Shown in pieces: positions 11,970 through 24,739 of a stretch of DNA of 64,000 nucleotides. The notes under the pieces were generated by a model. The model did no database searches and was not told the origin of the DNA. It was given only the letters and a program-made list of their open reading frames with translations. The position numbers were made by a program, and so were the translations under genes. The DNA is from Hofstenia miamia (lineage: Eukaryota > Xenacoelomorpha > Acoela): the NCBI GenBank assembly GCA_004352715.1, contig SCFE01000015.1, positions 274,511 to 338,510 on the forward strand, given 5' to 3'. Numbering within the stretch: position 1 is the first letter of the stretch; each line of letters opens with the position of its first letter.

Positions 11970-13128
11970 TAGTTGCTAAACGAAGAGATATTGAATCAAA
12001 TGCAAAACCGTGTCATATTAGAACTACTCTTGAGTTTAAAGGATATTTACAAATTGTTTAAACTACTGTTAATTATTTTCTTTCCATATATTTGTTTTTG
12101 TTAATTTAATTGCTAATTTGCAGTTGCAGGTTTTGTGGTTGAAAATTTGAAATGTGCCGTTGTGGTAAGGACTACGCCACGAAATCAAATCTAACGTTTA
12201 TAACAATCTTACACTTTGATGCCAGGAGAGTCCTCGGTGTAAAACTTCCACATGTTACTGCCAGTTCCTCGTGATCTTGATACCGACGCAGAAGATGACG
12301 TACTCTTACTAAACAAAGCAAATGAAAGCCCAACTTAGACTAATGGGAAAACTTATCTATATAAATGTAGGCATTTCGGATAGAAATTGATGTTTGCAAT
12401 AATCAATTTATTCGCTATATGATTAAATAAACAATCCATAAAATGTAACAATTTAAGAGCAACATTAAGTAACAAATTCGAATACACATATTTACAAATA
12501 CATTTACTTCACAATGCATCTATTCATTTATGCACATACTTCAAATGTTTAGCTTTCAAACTACGATGGGTTTTATATTTGCTAATTTCTTATATAGTAA
12601 AAATTTAGGTTATTAACCTCAACCGAAAAATACGAATTTTGATGTATTAAGAGGAATTTAAAATTTATCCAATTAAAATGCTGGCTATAATTAGTATATA
12701 AATAAAAGTTGAATCATTAGCGTGCGGAATACAGCAACAAGTTGAACAAAAAAATTATATCATTTTCAATGACAGACGCAAAAATTATTTTTTCAGGTTA
12801 GTCTGAAATTTAAGATTGAAATCACAAACCACATTAATTCACAAATGCAAATTATATGTTTGTTCTATAGCTATCACGTATGTATATATATATCCCGCTT
12901 TTTCTTATAAAAAATGCAAAAACCTTATACCGGGAAACGATCCAAAATTTCTAAGACATTTAGCGGGAATCGCACTTTTCCCCAAAAAACCTATTTTTTG
13001 ACCATTGCTCCGCAGTATTCACTCGAACTTAAATATATTTACTATGGTGGTAGGTAAATTAAAGAGATACTACTCGGCAAAATTTCAAAGATTTTTGTAT
13101 GGAAACGCGGTCATGATGAGGTTTTTGG

Positions 13129-13130
<2 letters not shown>
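11970..13130. other. No clear gene; one zinc-finger-like stretch
   Basis: AT-rich. At 12152-12240 the plus strand reads CRCGKDYATKSNLTF, faintly like the start of a C2H2 finger, but no second Cys/His pair follows and the frame stops soon after. Not called as a gene. Confidence 0.4.

Positions 13131-13165
<35 letters not shown>
13131..13165. repeat. (AT)n microsatellite
   Basis: About 35 bp of uninterrupted AT dinucleotides. Confidence 0.97.
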
Positions 13166-13168
<3 letters not shown>

Positions 13169-13569
13169 TTCTTGCCCTTTATTGACATAAAAAGTTTCCA
13201 ATAAAATTTTTTAGCACATGAATTTGATGAAATTTCCGGCCATTTTAACACATTGATGTCTGGTTAATAATAAAAAGCTTAATAGGAGGGAGGAAATCCA
13301 TCCCGGCTGAATAGGGTGAAAGAAATGAAAACTATTAGATTAACTCTACGATATGATTTGAAATTCGAATAGCGCTACGCGGAGAAAGAAACGCTAAATC
13401 AAAATTTAAAGCAATGAGAAATACATTAAATAATGAATATTCCAATTAATAATGGAAGGATCTTAGAATGAATCATTGTAAATATGAATGCAGTTTAACA
13501 TTTATAGACCACTTTAAGCATGTGACAAGCACATAATGAGATTTTATTGTTTGGTTTCAAAGGCAAACA

Positions 13570-13848
13570 ATGCATACGGGATTGCTGCAACTACCGATGT
13601 ACAACTACAGCAACGAGATGGGAACAAGGGGCCAGAGAATCACACGAAAGAACCACATAAGAATGTATACAAATAAACCACAGCGAACTTTGCATATTGG
13701 AGCAAATGGTAGTCGTGGTTCTGTAGCAAATATCCTATTAGAGGATTCGGAACGTCTCAGAATTTTAGGAAATACTCAGTTAGCATACATGAATACACTA
13801 AAAATAAAAAAATGGGCCAGTTACAGTACACTAGCTGTAAAACCATAG
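13570..13848 (+). CDS. Unrecognised 92-codon ORF
   Basis: Open frame with basic N-terminal half (RGQRITRKNHIRM) and a segment SRGSVANILLEDSERLRIL that looks like ordinary protein-coding composition. No family recognised, no neighbours that would explain it, and no evidence of splicing. It could be an exon or a chance ORF. Confidence 0.25.
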   Translation: MHTGLLQLPMYNYSNEMGTRGQRITRKNHIRMYTNKPQRTLHIGANGSRGSVANILLEDSERLRILGNTQLAYMNTLKIKKWASYSTLAVKP

Positions 13849-14689
13849 ACAATGTTTCGCCTCATGCCAAATCCAATTTGAATAATGCCTAGTTATCTCT
13901 TTATTTATGAAAATAAGAATACTGTATTTATCACCAGTTTTACTATATTAGTGCTTATTTCTTACGAAGTGTCGCGTGCCGCCATTTAAACTCATGTAAA
14001 TGGAGTTCTGTTGAGATGCATAAGATTATTGAGACAAAGAAAACAACCAAAACAATAAAACTATTCCTGCGATAACCTGTGAAAATTCAATATACAACTT
14101 TGTGTTATATTTCAGATAAATAAAATCAACCAATACAATTAAATGTAATCGTATTGCTATAATCATTTCATTAATAGACTATTAAATAAAAATGTACAAT
14201 ACCGTTTTACAGCATTCCCAGAACCTCCAGCTTTTGTAACCATAATTAAATTAGAAGCGAAAAATAGATATACAATAAGGAAATTTACACGTTTCCAATT
14301 TTAACAAAGTCCCTTTATGTTTGACAGTATATTAATATGATTAATTGTTTTTGCCAAATCCGCCAAATGTAAAATAAACCTATCAAAAAACAAATCTAAA
14401 ATTCATTTATTATTGAGAAATTTTGGAAGCAAAAATTCGCAAGCTCATCAATCGAATCATTGAGCATCAAAGAATACCATACATACAATTCAAATTATGA
14501 CGAAATTAACCTAAAAACTTTTGGTTGAGGGCTGCATATTTATTTTATGAGACATTTATAGATATTCAACTGTGAAATACATTTCTTTATGACATGCAAC
14601 AAGTTCCATGACAATATACTCAAGCTATTACAAATAAATATTTTACTACTTTCAAGTGATTATTTGTAAAATATGAAATTTATTAGTGG
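13849..14689. other. No recognised feature
   Basis: AT-rich intergenic sequence without readable coding motifs on either strand. Confidence 0.5.
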
Positions 14690-15515
14690 TGCTATTTTCA
14701 GTCTCTATAGTTTATTTATTGTGGCATCAGCATGGAAATCAACAGCCTTCCTAATTCCTTATCTATTGAAGGATTTGTGTTGAGCATGGATTTGCAATAC
14801 TACAGTAAATCATTAATTCCTCTTATTACAGTAACCATTCCTTGTAAAAGTAAAGAGCAAAGAGATTGAGAAAAGGCCACACTCAGCCAACCTGAAACAG
14901 AGAACCTAGTGAAAAAGTTGTATAAGACTAGAGCCCCAATTAAAATAAAGAGAAAAAGAAACATAATTGTTCTTGGATGCAGTGTAATGAAACCTAAGTA
15001 CAAAGTAAAAACCTAAACTCAGTGCAGGTCTCATCTTGTGCAATTTAGGTGGTGGCAATAATAATGATTTTAATTAATGAATGGAATGCATTACAGCAAA
15101 ATACCTATTTGTACACCTTGCCCTATGTTAATGGATATGCTAGCTTAGCTGTAGCACTTCTAGGTGCCTTTTAACTAATTTGGAACAGTTTAGAAAATCA
15201 TAATTTAAATAAAGTAATATCAAAGATATAACATAATTAATCCAAATTTACTTTCAAGAGAACAAAATGAATATTAACACACATATTTATACAAACAAAA
15301 ACTGGTAATACTAAAAATATCATACCATTGTTATATGAGTAAATAAAAAACAGGTAGTCTGCAATTGCAGAAATACTAAAAACTGAAATACCAAAGTTTA
15401 CAATATCCTATATTTGTATAAATATAAATTGAACATTTGCAATTAACTAAGATCATATAACTAATTTCAAAATTGGAGATAGACAGTAAATGTATTTATG
15501 CCACATGCCCTCTCT
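14690..15515 (+). repeat. Dispersed repeat R1, copy A
   Basis: Shares long, colinear similarity with 17166-17795 plus 21296-21390, and with 27363-27960. Landmarks in order are TGGCATCAGCATGGAAAT, GCCACACTCAG, GACTAGAGCCC, AATGAAACCTAAG, and AACTGGTAATA near the end. Reverse-strand copies lie at 23-24 kb. The sequence is almost free of CpG and has no long ORF. It is an old interspersed repeat of unknown class. Confidence 0.8.
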
Positions 15516-15539
15516 AAGCTATGCTATTTCAGTCTATGA

Positions 15540-17130
15540 TTTCCATGGTATCTGGTTTGATTAGTGCTTGTACTTGCTGAATGAGGGTGATGGCTCATTA
15601 ATCATTCCAGGATAGCAATTCAGCATGCCCCATGTATCATGTAGTGTAGCAGAGGGCTTCTAATTGAGTGCTTGCCTTTTTTGTAAATTGTAAAACAGGT
15701 TTTTTCATGTGTTTTTATATAGTAATCAAGTTCTGTCATTTTCACATCAATGTAGGATGTGGGTGTGTCATTTTCAGTGATTTTTGTTTTTGGGTAAAAG
15801 AACACAAAGAGGCTTAGCAAATTTAAATGGTTTTTGATTCATCAAAGAATAATGAAATATTGTTGCTAACAATTTCTTCTGTCATTTATTCAGGATAACA
15901 GATATTAGCTCTCATCATGGTTATAATTTGCAAACATTTTGAAATTTCATAATATTGAAGTGTTTCTTAGATTAAGTTACACTACATGAGGTCACCTATA
16001 CCAAAGAATGGAATTAGCATTTTTTTGGTTAGCTTTCTGATGCTTGTTTTGATTTAATCAAGTTGTTCAGCAATAGACTTGCCATTACAATATAATTGTT
16101 CTAGTGGCACATGTCCATCAGTATAGAGATGTGACTTGTCATCTTTCTTTATTAATTTTGACTTGCTTTGTTTATATTGATCTGAGTTCAATGTATTTAA
16201 GAGATCATCAAGGTGGTTCACATATTGTTCATTGTCAGTGAGAAGTATGTTCACTCTTTTGTTCTTTTATGTTTGGATCACCATACTGGTTGTATTATGC
16301 TACATGCACTAGTGGTGATGGTATGCAATAATGGTTTTCTGTTCTGATACATTCCTGAAGTAACACTTGTAGTGTTGGTGTAAGTTTCAACTACATGATC
16401 CTTATGGAAACAGAATAGTTCACCTGTAAATGAACTATGTGCTCTCATAAGGAATCAGAGTGTAAATGAGGGTGGAATTGCTCCATATTAGCTTTAGAGA
16501 TATATATTTTAGAAGACCTGCACTCCACATCCAGAGCTATTAGTGAGTGGTCTTGCAGCATTGTAGCTATATCAGATTTTGTCCAAGATTTTTTGAATAG
16601 GATTTTCATTAATGCCAGTGAAGCAGTATCCTCAGAGAACATATATTGATGGGAAACTATTGTAGCATCTGTGAGTTCTGCTTTAGAACACTTGTTCAGT
16701 AGTTAGTAGAGTGGTTTTAACCAATTTCAGGTTTGCAGGGCTTATACCAACTCCAAGTTTCTCTACATTGTTCTCATCTATTTGCATTAGGTGTTTTAGC
16801 TTTAAGATTATTTGCATTGTGGTGAGATTAGCTTCATAGTTTTGTACCTGAGTTGGGTTGTTGTTTCAGTTCCATTATTTCTATAGGTGTTTGTTGGCTA
16901 CTGTCTTTCTTGCATTTGATTGATGTAGAGAGTTCTTTGTAGGAGCATTCAGGGTAGTATTTATTGTGATAGTTGAAGGAATTTCAATTTTGATTACAAG
17001 GGGGCATTTTTTGATTTTTGTAATAAGTTTCTGTTGAATGTTTGATCTGTTTCTGCAAATTTAGTGACAACAGTGGATCATTATCATCCAGTATTGATGA
17101 AAATTTCACATGATAAGTGGCACCCTACAT
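15540..17130 (-). pseudogene. Broken gene of the unnamed SGNH-like family, copy 2
   Basis: Minus-strand pieces at 16642-16445 and 16254-16054 with flanking frames form a decayed homologue of the gene at 246-1000. Matching landmarks are LYTDGHVPLEQLYCNGKSIA, ISKCLQIITMMRA and NNISLFF. An upstream portion (17110-16650) not visible in copy 1 includes a Cys/His pattern, MPPCNQN...NYHNKYYPEC, that could be a zinc-binding motif. The SGNH block III equivalent has decayed to FGIGDLM. There are many stops and the stretch is nearly free of CpG. It lies between R1 copies A and B, so it may be internal to a larger unit bounded by R1, but this is unproven. Confidence 0.5.
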
Positions 17131-17165
17131 GAATTTTTTTACTGTGTCAGTAACTATGTGCACAT

Positions 17166-17795
17166 CTCTGGGGGAGAGTGGCCACACTCAGGTGCCCTGA
17201 AACAGAGAACCTAGTGAAAGAGTCATATAGGACTAGAGCCCTAATGATAAGAAAAAGACAGTGAAACCTAATTGTTCTTAGAGGCAGTGTAATGAAACCT
17301 AAGTGTAAAGTAAAAACCTAAGCTCAGTGTACTTCTCATCTTGTGCAATTCATTTTGTAGCAATAATAATGATTTTGAGTCAAGCAAATTTATTGCTTTG
17401 TAAAATTTACAAACATACTCATACTACAAACTACTATACATGTACATTTACAAAATTAAAAATATGCACATACTTAAAGGGTGTAAATGTCAAATGTCAA
17501 ATGAACTCTGTCCATGTGCTTAATTTGTTTGATATTTCTAATAGTGATTAATGGATGAAATGCATTACTGCAGAAGCCCTATTTGTACATCTAGCCCTAT
17601 GTTAAAGGATGTGGGAGCCAAGCTGTACTGCTTCTAGGTACAACTTAACTAAGTCAGAACAGTTTACAAAATCATAATTTAAGTAAAGTAAAGTTAAAGA
17701 TAAAATGTAGTCCAAATTTACTTTCAAGACAACAAAATGAATATTAGCACACTTATTTATCTGAACAAAAACTGGTAATAATAAACAATACCATT
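17166..17795 (+). repeat. Dispersed repeat R1, copy B, left part
   Basis: Colinear with copy A from about 14880 (GCCACACTCAGGTGCC). It contains an extra segment at 17385-17540 absent from copy A. It stops at 17795, where a LINE begins, and resumes at 21296. Confidence 0.8.
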
Positions 17796-18812
17796 ATGTG
17801 TGCTCTTGCTGAGGACGGTCATATTTCATCATCACTCTCAGAAGCATTGCAAAGCAAGTTGTTTGGCAGTGTGCCTACCCTGGACGCAGCATTTTCTTTG
17901 ATAAAAGATAAGAAGAAGACGCTGCTTCACCAAATGTTCTCACTATTAGATAAAGAAAATGACGCTGAAGCATTATTATTTCTATTCAAATCATCTTTAA
18001 AATCTGTGTCCAATGCATCTTGTCAACATTCTCCAGCAAATTCTGAAGTACAACTCAGCAACAAATCTGCTCCTTTGCCCACCTCATCACCTCCATCACA
18101 CTTTTAAAAATCCTCCACCTTCACCAACAGAACCTGCAAAGATAGAAATCTTTCCTTGACCTCAGAAAATGGTAAAGAACATTAAGCCCAACACAACTTC
18201 ATTAATAAATGACAGCAGCATCTTAAAGTCTGTGTGATCAAACAATCTGTTCTCTAACCAAGTCACAACAATTCATTCTTATTCAGGTCAAAACTCCAAG
18301 CACTTAGCTGAAAAAATCTCTCAATATCCGAAGGTTCATATCAACTCAGTCTTCATAAACACAGGTCTCATCAATGCTCTACATTCCCTTGATGTCCCAA
18401 ATCCAACACTAATCACATTGTTTTGCTGATACATCTCAAATTTTCTCCATGCTTTATTTATTTTTTGGAAATCACGCCAGTTGGTAAATTCCCACTTTTG
18501 AAGAAAAATCCAACAATTGCTGAATTTAATAGAATCCTCACCAATCTATCTGCAAAGAAGCTCAACATTATCCCGGTCTTTAACAAATTTCTCCTATCAT
18601 ATCAAACTGTCAACCTCACCCTCTTAGCTAATGATGGCATCCATCTTTCTCCTCAAGGAATCAGGCTTATAATGCAAATCTTAAAAGATTTCTTTGTTCC
18701 TCACACAATCATTCACTCCTCATTTCGAATTCCTCACACGTCTTATGCAAAAGTCACATCCTCATCAACACGTCGATTTCTTCTTCCGACTCCACATACC
18801 TTCCAAAACTAG
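17796..18812 (+). pseudogene. LINE ORF1 with SGNH/GDSL-type hydrolase domain, broken
   Basis: The N-terminal frame 17796-18107 (103 codons) is followed by a frameshifted domain. LINDSSIL at about 18210 fits block I (GDS), VFINTGLIN at about 18350 fits block III, and DGIHLSPQG at about 18635 fits block V with the Asp-x-x-His dyad. SGNH esterase domains of this kind are known in ORF1 of several CR1/L2-related LINEs; their role in retrotransposition is uncertain. At least two stops (near 18238 and 18430) and frame shifts are present. The SGNH call rests on the spacing of three blocks. Confidence 0.65.
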
Positions 18813-18814
18813 AC

Positions 18815-21190
18815 ATGGTGCTCTTCAGGTACATTTATTGTTACTTTTTCTTTTTAAACTTCTTTGTAACTTTACTTAAAGGGCAACTAGAAATTACATC
18901 TGTATCCCTAAAACTTAGCTACAATAATCAAAATATAATAACAAAACATCCATCAAATTATGGTGCACTAAAAATATATAAATTAATAATCTGTCAGCTA
19001 ACTGAGATCATCAAATTAACAATTTTGCTCTCAGGTGATGTACAAACTAATCTGGGTCCAGCATATACTGATAATCAAGTAGAAAATATTATGGCTAACT
19101 GCAAAAACAATTTCAAATTTGTTTACATAAATGCTAGAAGTCTTTGTGCAAATTGCCCTGAATTTTTAAATATCTTTAGCAAAATGACAATATAAATTAG
19201 TTATATAATCCAAACCCTAATTTGTTTGAAATTCATTACAAAAATAGATTAGAAAGGGGTGGTGGCTTATTAATAATTATTCCAAAATCAATGAAATTGA
19301 AATGCAGAAGTGATCTCAAATTAAAACATGAAATTTTTGAGTCCCTTTGGATTGAACTCAATTCTAAAATTAATTCTTTGGAAACTGAACTACTAAATGT
19401 TTGCTACAATCCAAATAAAAACTATATTTCCAACTTTTATGAATATAAGTCTACAGAAATTGAAAATGCACTTCTGGAAAAGAAATACATAAGTATTTTA
19501 GGTGATTTCAATGCTAACTACTTAAATCTTAATGAATCACACAAATTGGATAGCATTTGTGACATTTTTGATATTAAAATAATTAATAAGTCCACTCCAA
19601 CTTGACATTCAAATTTGATAGATTATTTTATTTCAGATAACCCAATCACTCATTTAAATTTCATTTTCGAATCATTTATTCATCACAATCTTTGTGTGTA
19701 CGTCCATAACTCCAAACTTCATGTTAAAACAAAAAAAGTAATTTTTTCCAGAGATTTTAATAACTTTGATGAAAAAACTTTTATCAAACTCTTAAAGAAC
19801 ATTTCCTTTAATTATGTTTACACATTGTCGAAAGGCGATCACATGTTGAGATTCATTATCTGGGAAATTACTCAAGCACTAAACAAAGTTGCTCCAATCA
19901 AGCGCAAAGTAATTAATAGAAATTCAAAATCTTCCTTTGATCAACCACGTGATATGGATGTAATCAGGCAGCAAGTAGTTAATAAAACTACTTGTTTGAA
20001 CTTGCAAAATCCCACCCAAGCACAACTAATTGGACTAATTATGAACGGGCAAAGCAATTGATCAAAAGAAACCACAAAAACAATAATGATACTAAAATAA
20101 AGAATTATTTTGAGCAAATGAATAAATCAAATAGAAAATGGAACTTTGCAAACCAAATGATTGGAAAAAATAAAAGTTCATTGACTAACATTAATGAAAT
20201 ACATTTTAAAAATAAGCTTTATGGAAATAAGAAACAAATAGCAAACATTTTAAATGAAACTTTTGCAAAAATGGGAAAATTTCATTTTAATTCTCATGAT
20301 ACATATCAAGAACATGTATGCCAACTAAAACAAAACCCTAAATTTAATTTAAATTTAATTTCTTCTTATGAGTTAATGAAAGCAGTCAAAAGACTAGACA
20401 CAACAAAATCTTGTGGTTCAAGTAATCTACCATATTTCATAATAAAAAAATACTTTTATATATTTGAAGAATACATCCTGTTAGTTTTCAATCAATGTAT
20501 TATTGACAAAAAATTTCCCAATGTTTTGAAATATTCAGATATCTCACCACTATATAAGAAAGGAGATCCTCTCGATCCATTTAATTACCGACCAATAAGC
20601 ATAACGCATCCATTTTCTAAAATTTTTGAAAAACTTTTAGCTGCCCAAATATATAAGTATTTAAACGACAATAAAATTCTATCAGAGCATCAATTTGGAT
20701 TCAGACCAAAATTCAGCACTACTGATGCCATACTCTCAATTACCGAAAATTTAAAATGTAACCTAAATAACAATCTTTCTACGGCTGTTGCATTTTTAGA
20801 CCTTAGTAAGGCATTCAATTCTATGGATTTTAACGTTTTAAAAGCAAAATTATTTGAACAGGGCTTCAGTCATTTAGCTATACATCTTATAATGCATTTT
20901 TTGAATGATCGAAAACAGCGTGTAAAATTGGACGGAATTTTTTCAGACTATACAACTACAAATCTTGGAGTCCCACAAGGCACAGTATTAGGGCCTATCT
21001 TATTTGCACTCTATGTAAACAATATAACTCAATCATTAAAAATGGAACTATTTACCAATATGCTGATGACACATGTATTATTAGAACATCAAAAAATCTG
21101 TTTGATGCTACTAAGTTTTTGACTAAAGACATTGAATCACTGATTATGTATTTTGATAATAATAGATTAAAAATTAATGCAAATAAAACA
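18815..21190 (+). pseudogene. LINE ORF2: 2A-like motif, endonuclease and reverse transcriptase
   Basis: A hydrophobic leader and a 2A-like motif (19028-19060) precede YINARSLCANC, the start of the APE-type endonuclease domain. Roughly 40 residues including the expected catalytic ETW motif are missing near 19190-19225. The domain then resumes with GGGLLIII and ISILGDFNANY, and ends with LIDYFISDN. The RT domain shows FNYRPISI (20585), HQFGFRPKFST (20690), AFLDLSKAFN (20790), GVPQGTVLGP (20970) and YADDT (21058 onward, one base out of frame with the preceding ORF). RT thumb sequence follows to about 21190. Frame breaks occur at 19195, 19605, 20060 and 21050. Confidence 0.9.
19028..19060 (+). 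other. Degraded 2A-like (ribosome-skipping) motif
   Basis: Encodes LSGDVQTNLGP against the consensus D(V/I)ExNPGP. Glu is replaced by Gln and the first Pro by Leu, so activity would not be expected. The position, after a hydrophobic segment near the start of ORF2, matches the intact motif at 59588-59611. Confidence 0.7.
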
Positions 21191-21295
21191 CAATTAGCAC
21201 CTTGGCTGGTAAGGACGGTTTCTAATGATTTGGCTGCTCTCAGTGATGGTAATTCTTCACAACCTTGAACCACTTGAGCAGCTAGATGCACCCTG

Positions 21296-21390
21296 CTATT
21301 CTACAATATAAATTGAACATTTGCAATTATCTAAGTTCATATAACTAGTTTTGAAATTAGAGAAATGCATTTATGCCACATTATAAATGT
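21296..21390 (+). repeat. Dispersed repeat R1, copy B, right part
   Basis: Resumes R1 after the LINE; AATATAAATTGAACATTTGC at about 21304 equals the segment of copy A near 15418, and the ATGCATTTATGCCACA block follows in both. Confidence 0.8.
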
Positions 21391-23056
21391 GAGGAGTTCA
21401 AATAATGAATCTCAAAAAATGTTGACATTATTCCAACTGCTGGATTATTTGTTTCATGTCTATATCTCCTATGAAATTTGACTTCTTTGTAATGCTACTG
21501 TAATTTGTGATGGTATATGACAACACATGTTTCAATGATTTGAAGGAGTTGATAGTAAACAGCAGTGCTGGTAAAGACCCCATTCATATTACCATGTATT
21601 TGAGAATCCAACAAATAAATTTGTCATAAAAAATATAATGTAGCATCATCCAAAAAGGCAACTAAAGCTGAATAACGTCGAATGATTATTAATTGAAATT
21701 GATTGTAAAAATCTAGTTAATGATCTTTAGTTTTTTTTTGTAAAATGCAACTAAGATTTAATATTGGTCAAAATAAGAAACTTGTTAGCCGATCAAGAGA
21801 TAATTGACAAATTAAATTGAGCAAACTAATGCTTACGTATGAACAGCCATATTGGCAGACGAATCATTTGAATTTTAAAATCGGCAGGTACTTTTTGTAG
21901 AAATTTTATAAATAGCTTTGATTCAACCATAATTTTGATGAACAATAAATTCTTCGGAGTTTATTTAATTTTCATTTCTACTTTATCTGGTTTGATTATT
22001 TAATTAAATGTGCAGCTAGGCAAGTTGTGTTTAGTAGTGGCTGGAATCCATCACGGGATCGATTCTAGGGTCTTTGTGCCAGTCACAAAAGTGCACCTAT
22101 GTTACGGTTAGGAGTTTTTCGATTCTTGCCTAGTCTGACTATCGATCAATACATGTAAGAAATAATCAATGCCTGAAATGACTGGATAGTCAGCACTTAG
22201 GGATATTTATATATTCTTAAATGTAGGAGACTCAACTATAATTGACTCAATAAACGACCTCACATGTAACACTATTAAATGTAGGTATAGGAAACTGCAA
22301 TTTTGTTAGTCAAATAATTAAGCTGATAGTTTTACAGTAATGGCTATTTTAGATATTTTATTACATGCAGTTAGTGTCAATGCCCGGTTGCTTTATTAAA
22401 TAAAAACAACAAACACTTTACAACTCTGAGTTTAAGTCAGTTACAACTTTAATTGAGTGCACACACCGAGCTAACGTAAGGCACACATAACTAATCCCAG
22501 TTGAGCTGAGATGGTGCTGTGAATTCAACCATCGTAGTAGAAGAGGAGGAGCTGTGTTGTGGAGATCGGCTTCGGGCAGGAGCCCATGGAACAACTGAAG
22601 AGGAAACATCATACTGCCCAGTCACCTAAACAGTGATGGTTAATATTCGATTACTTAATTAACATAACTAGTTAATGAGAGAGAAGAGTCTGATGGTTCA
22701 ACAAATGGGTAACACCTCACCCGCAGTTTACCAAACATTCCTTAACAGTGATTAGACATGGCGTAACAAGCTAGGTGGAGGATGTTACAATAATTTTACA
22801 AGTATATGGCCTTTGCCTAAATCTGATTCTGATATACATATATATTCAAATATGCAAGAAGTAATTATATTTATATGTAGAGTTAATAATTCATATTGAA
22901 TGCCTGGTTGCAATATAATAAATATAACAGAGACAAAAATAAATGATTGTTTGTTATTATTCTGTTTATATTTTAACTTAATGAATGTGACATTATATTT
23001 ATTTTAAAGTTGTTCAAACCCTACAAAGTATTAATTTATCTTGTGCTTTATATTGT
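21391..23056. other. No gene recognised; one possible tRNA-type B box
   Basis: AT-rich DNA. GGGATCGATTCTAGG at about 22062 fits a polymerase III B-box core (GWTCRANNC), but I could not place a matching A box. The minus ORF at 22418-22612 shows no motif. Confidence 0.35.
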
Positions 23057-23320
23057 AGCAAGTTTCATTAGTTTTACTTGAACAAATGATTTTAATCCTC
23101 AGTCTGTCACCAAGGTTGATCAAGAGAACATATAAAAATCTTATGTTAGTCAAGTTTGTTTCAACAGTAATTATCCTAGAAAATAAAACAATGGTGTTGA
23201 CAAACTAAACAAAACTTCATTGTCTTTAAGTACAAAGTTAACTTAAAAACTATGTTTTCCAATGTAAGATAAGTTATATACACACTTGCAAATATAATAA
23301 CCTGCAGTCATTAATCCTAA
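23057..23320 (-). repeat. Repeat unit duplicated at 23645-23925 (R1-associated)
   Basis: ATTAGTTTTACTTGAACAAA, CAGTAATTATCCTA and GGTGTTGA...AAACTAAACAAAAC recur in the same order and spacing at 23645-23925. This is a direct duplication about 590 bp apart. Confidence 0.7.
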
Positions 23321-23644
23321 TTCATTGAATAGTAAAACACACAACCTGTGATGGGGTTCTCCCAATGCTTCCACCTCTCTTACAGTGGCCACCTACTTGA
23401 ATCAAGTGATGTCTAAGAAGGCAAGAATGAAGTCAAGAGTACTACAAAAAATTTCAAATAGAATAGGCATTCACATCCAGAACTAAGCTAGACTATACCC
23501 ACTGTTCATACAATGGTAGAGCTGTGCTCTTTCAATGATGGTTCCTAAAGTAGAAAACATTGTTTTGTAACACTTTCCATAAAGTTAGCTAAGATCTAAA
23601 AGGGAGTAGAAGCCACTACATTAATTGAACTTATGCTTACTGTA

Positions 23645-24150
23645 AAGAGTTTTATTAGTTCTACTTGAACAAATTGCTTAACTCATAACTACCTAAATAA
23701 ACACACTTTTACTAAGCTTAAAGCTTAAACCTTATTCTGTTGGTAAGGTGGTTGAAAGAGATTAAAAAAGTTTTCTTTAGGTAAGTTTATTGAACAGTAA
23801 TTATCCTAAAGTGTTAAACAATGGTGTTGAAAAACTAAACAAAACTTTATTATTATTAACTACATAGTAAACCTAAAAACTATGTTTTCACTATGACATA
23901 AGTAACATTCACTATTTGCACCCAAAAGTTAGGGCTTTTTTTATTCTTTATCTTAATTAGGGCTCTAGTGTATATGTCTCTTTCTTAAAGGTTATCTATC
24001 AGATTGGCCAAGTGTGGCCACTCTTCCCTAACAAGATCTCCTGCTTACTTTTAACTTTTATTAGGATGGGGTATAAAGCAGGAGGAGTTATTGATTTTGT
24101 AGCATTGGTAAATTCATGCATCATCTCATAACCCTCAATAAGCTAGAATA
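23645..24150 (-). repeat. Dispersed repeat R1, copy D (reverse)
   Basis: The reverse complement of 23930-24150 matches copy C at 27400-27620: TAGGGCTCTAGT, GTGGCCACTCTTCCCTAA and CTTTTATTAGGATGGGGTA are the complements of landmarks there. The left part (23645-23925) is the duplicated unit described for 23057-23320. Confidence 0.75.
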
Positions 24151-24259
24151 GTAGAATAGTTAACTGATTTCTTACCAAAGCCACACTATCTGAATCAAAT
24201 TAAAAATGAGCTTTGAAATGAATGGCTTGCATTACTGGATTTTTAAATATGGTGCTACA

Positions 24260-24500
24260 TTCCTAGCTGATTCTGTTTATTAATTGTTCAACCTTTCACA
24301 TTACTGTGATGAATTTCCTGATGCATGGAAAATCACTAACATTAGACCCATTCCCAGGAAGGTCATCCTTAAAGAACTGAAGGATTTGTGCCCAAAATTG
24401 CTCACACTTATTCTTTCTCAGGTCATTGAAAAAATAGTATATGACAAATTTGTTTTTACTCATATCACAGATCATTGAGCCCTTTGCAGTTTGGTTTTCC
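24260..24500 (+). pseudogene. LINE reverse transcriptase fragment
   Basis: The translation at 24284-24478 reads FPDAWKITNIRPIPRK, then LSQVIEKIVYDKF. These are the RT motifs that precede the palm domain in CR1/Daphne-like LINEs (PDxWK...IPK...LSKvlEk). Only about 65 residues remain. The 3' neighbour at 24500-24735 shows no continuing RT motif. Confidence 0.7.
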
Positions 24501-24739
24501 TAAATGAAGTTCAATAGTGTGTGCACTGACAAAGATCCTGTATCAGATCTGCAAATTCAGGAGTAGCCATAACTATTGTAATTTCATGATCCATTCTCTT
24601 GAGGTTTATTTCTTTTCCAAGAACCTTTATTTTAATTATAATAAGACAAGTGAATTTCTTATTAACATTGGTCAAAGCTCTGTACCTGAGCTGCAAGTTA
24701 TAACACAACAACCTATAGTGAAATTTCTTGATGCGTAAT

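Larger units (their letters stand above)
17796..21295 (+). mobile_element. CR1/L2-like non-LTR retrotransposon (LINE), interrupted copy
   Basis: The order is ORF1 with an SGNH-type domain, a 2A-like motif, an endonuclease domain and a reverse transcriptase. The element is inserted in repeat R1: R1 copy B is interrupted exactly at this span, with about 105 bp of R1 missing relative to copy A. The 3' end is not typical; reading breaks up after the RT at about 21190, and the last 100 bp (21195-21295) are not recognised. Fragments of the same LINE family lie at 26.8-27.3 kb. Stops, one EN-domain deletion and a frameshift before YADD make this copy inactive. Confidence 0.85.

Noticed and set aside
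12152-12240. Possible C2H2 zinc-finger exon (CRCGKDYATKSNL)
   Set aside because: The His pair is missing and the frame ends; a single half motif is weak evidence.
21195-21295. Functional 3' tail of the LINE
   Set aside because: The segment does not continue the RT protein and has no simple-repeat tail; it is unexplained sequence, not a supported feature.
22040-22110. tRNA gene or tRNA-derived SINE suggested by GGGATCGATTC
   Set aside because: Only a B-box-like core is present; no A box at the right spacing and no cloverleaf could be folded by eye.
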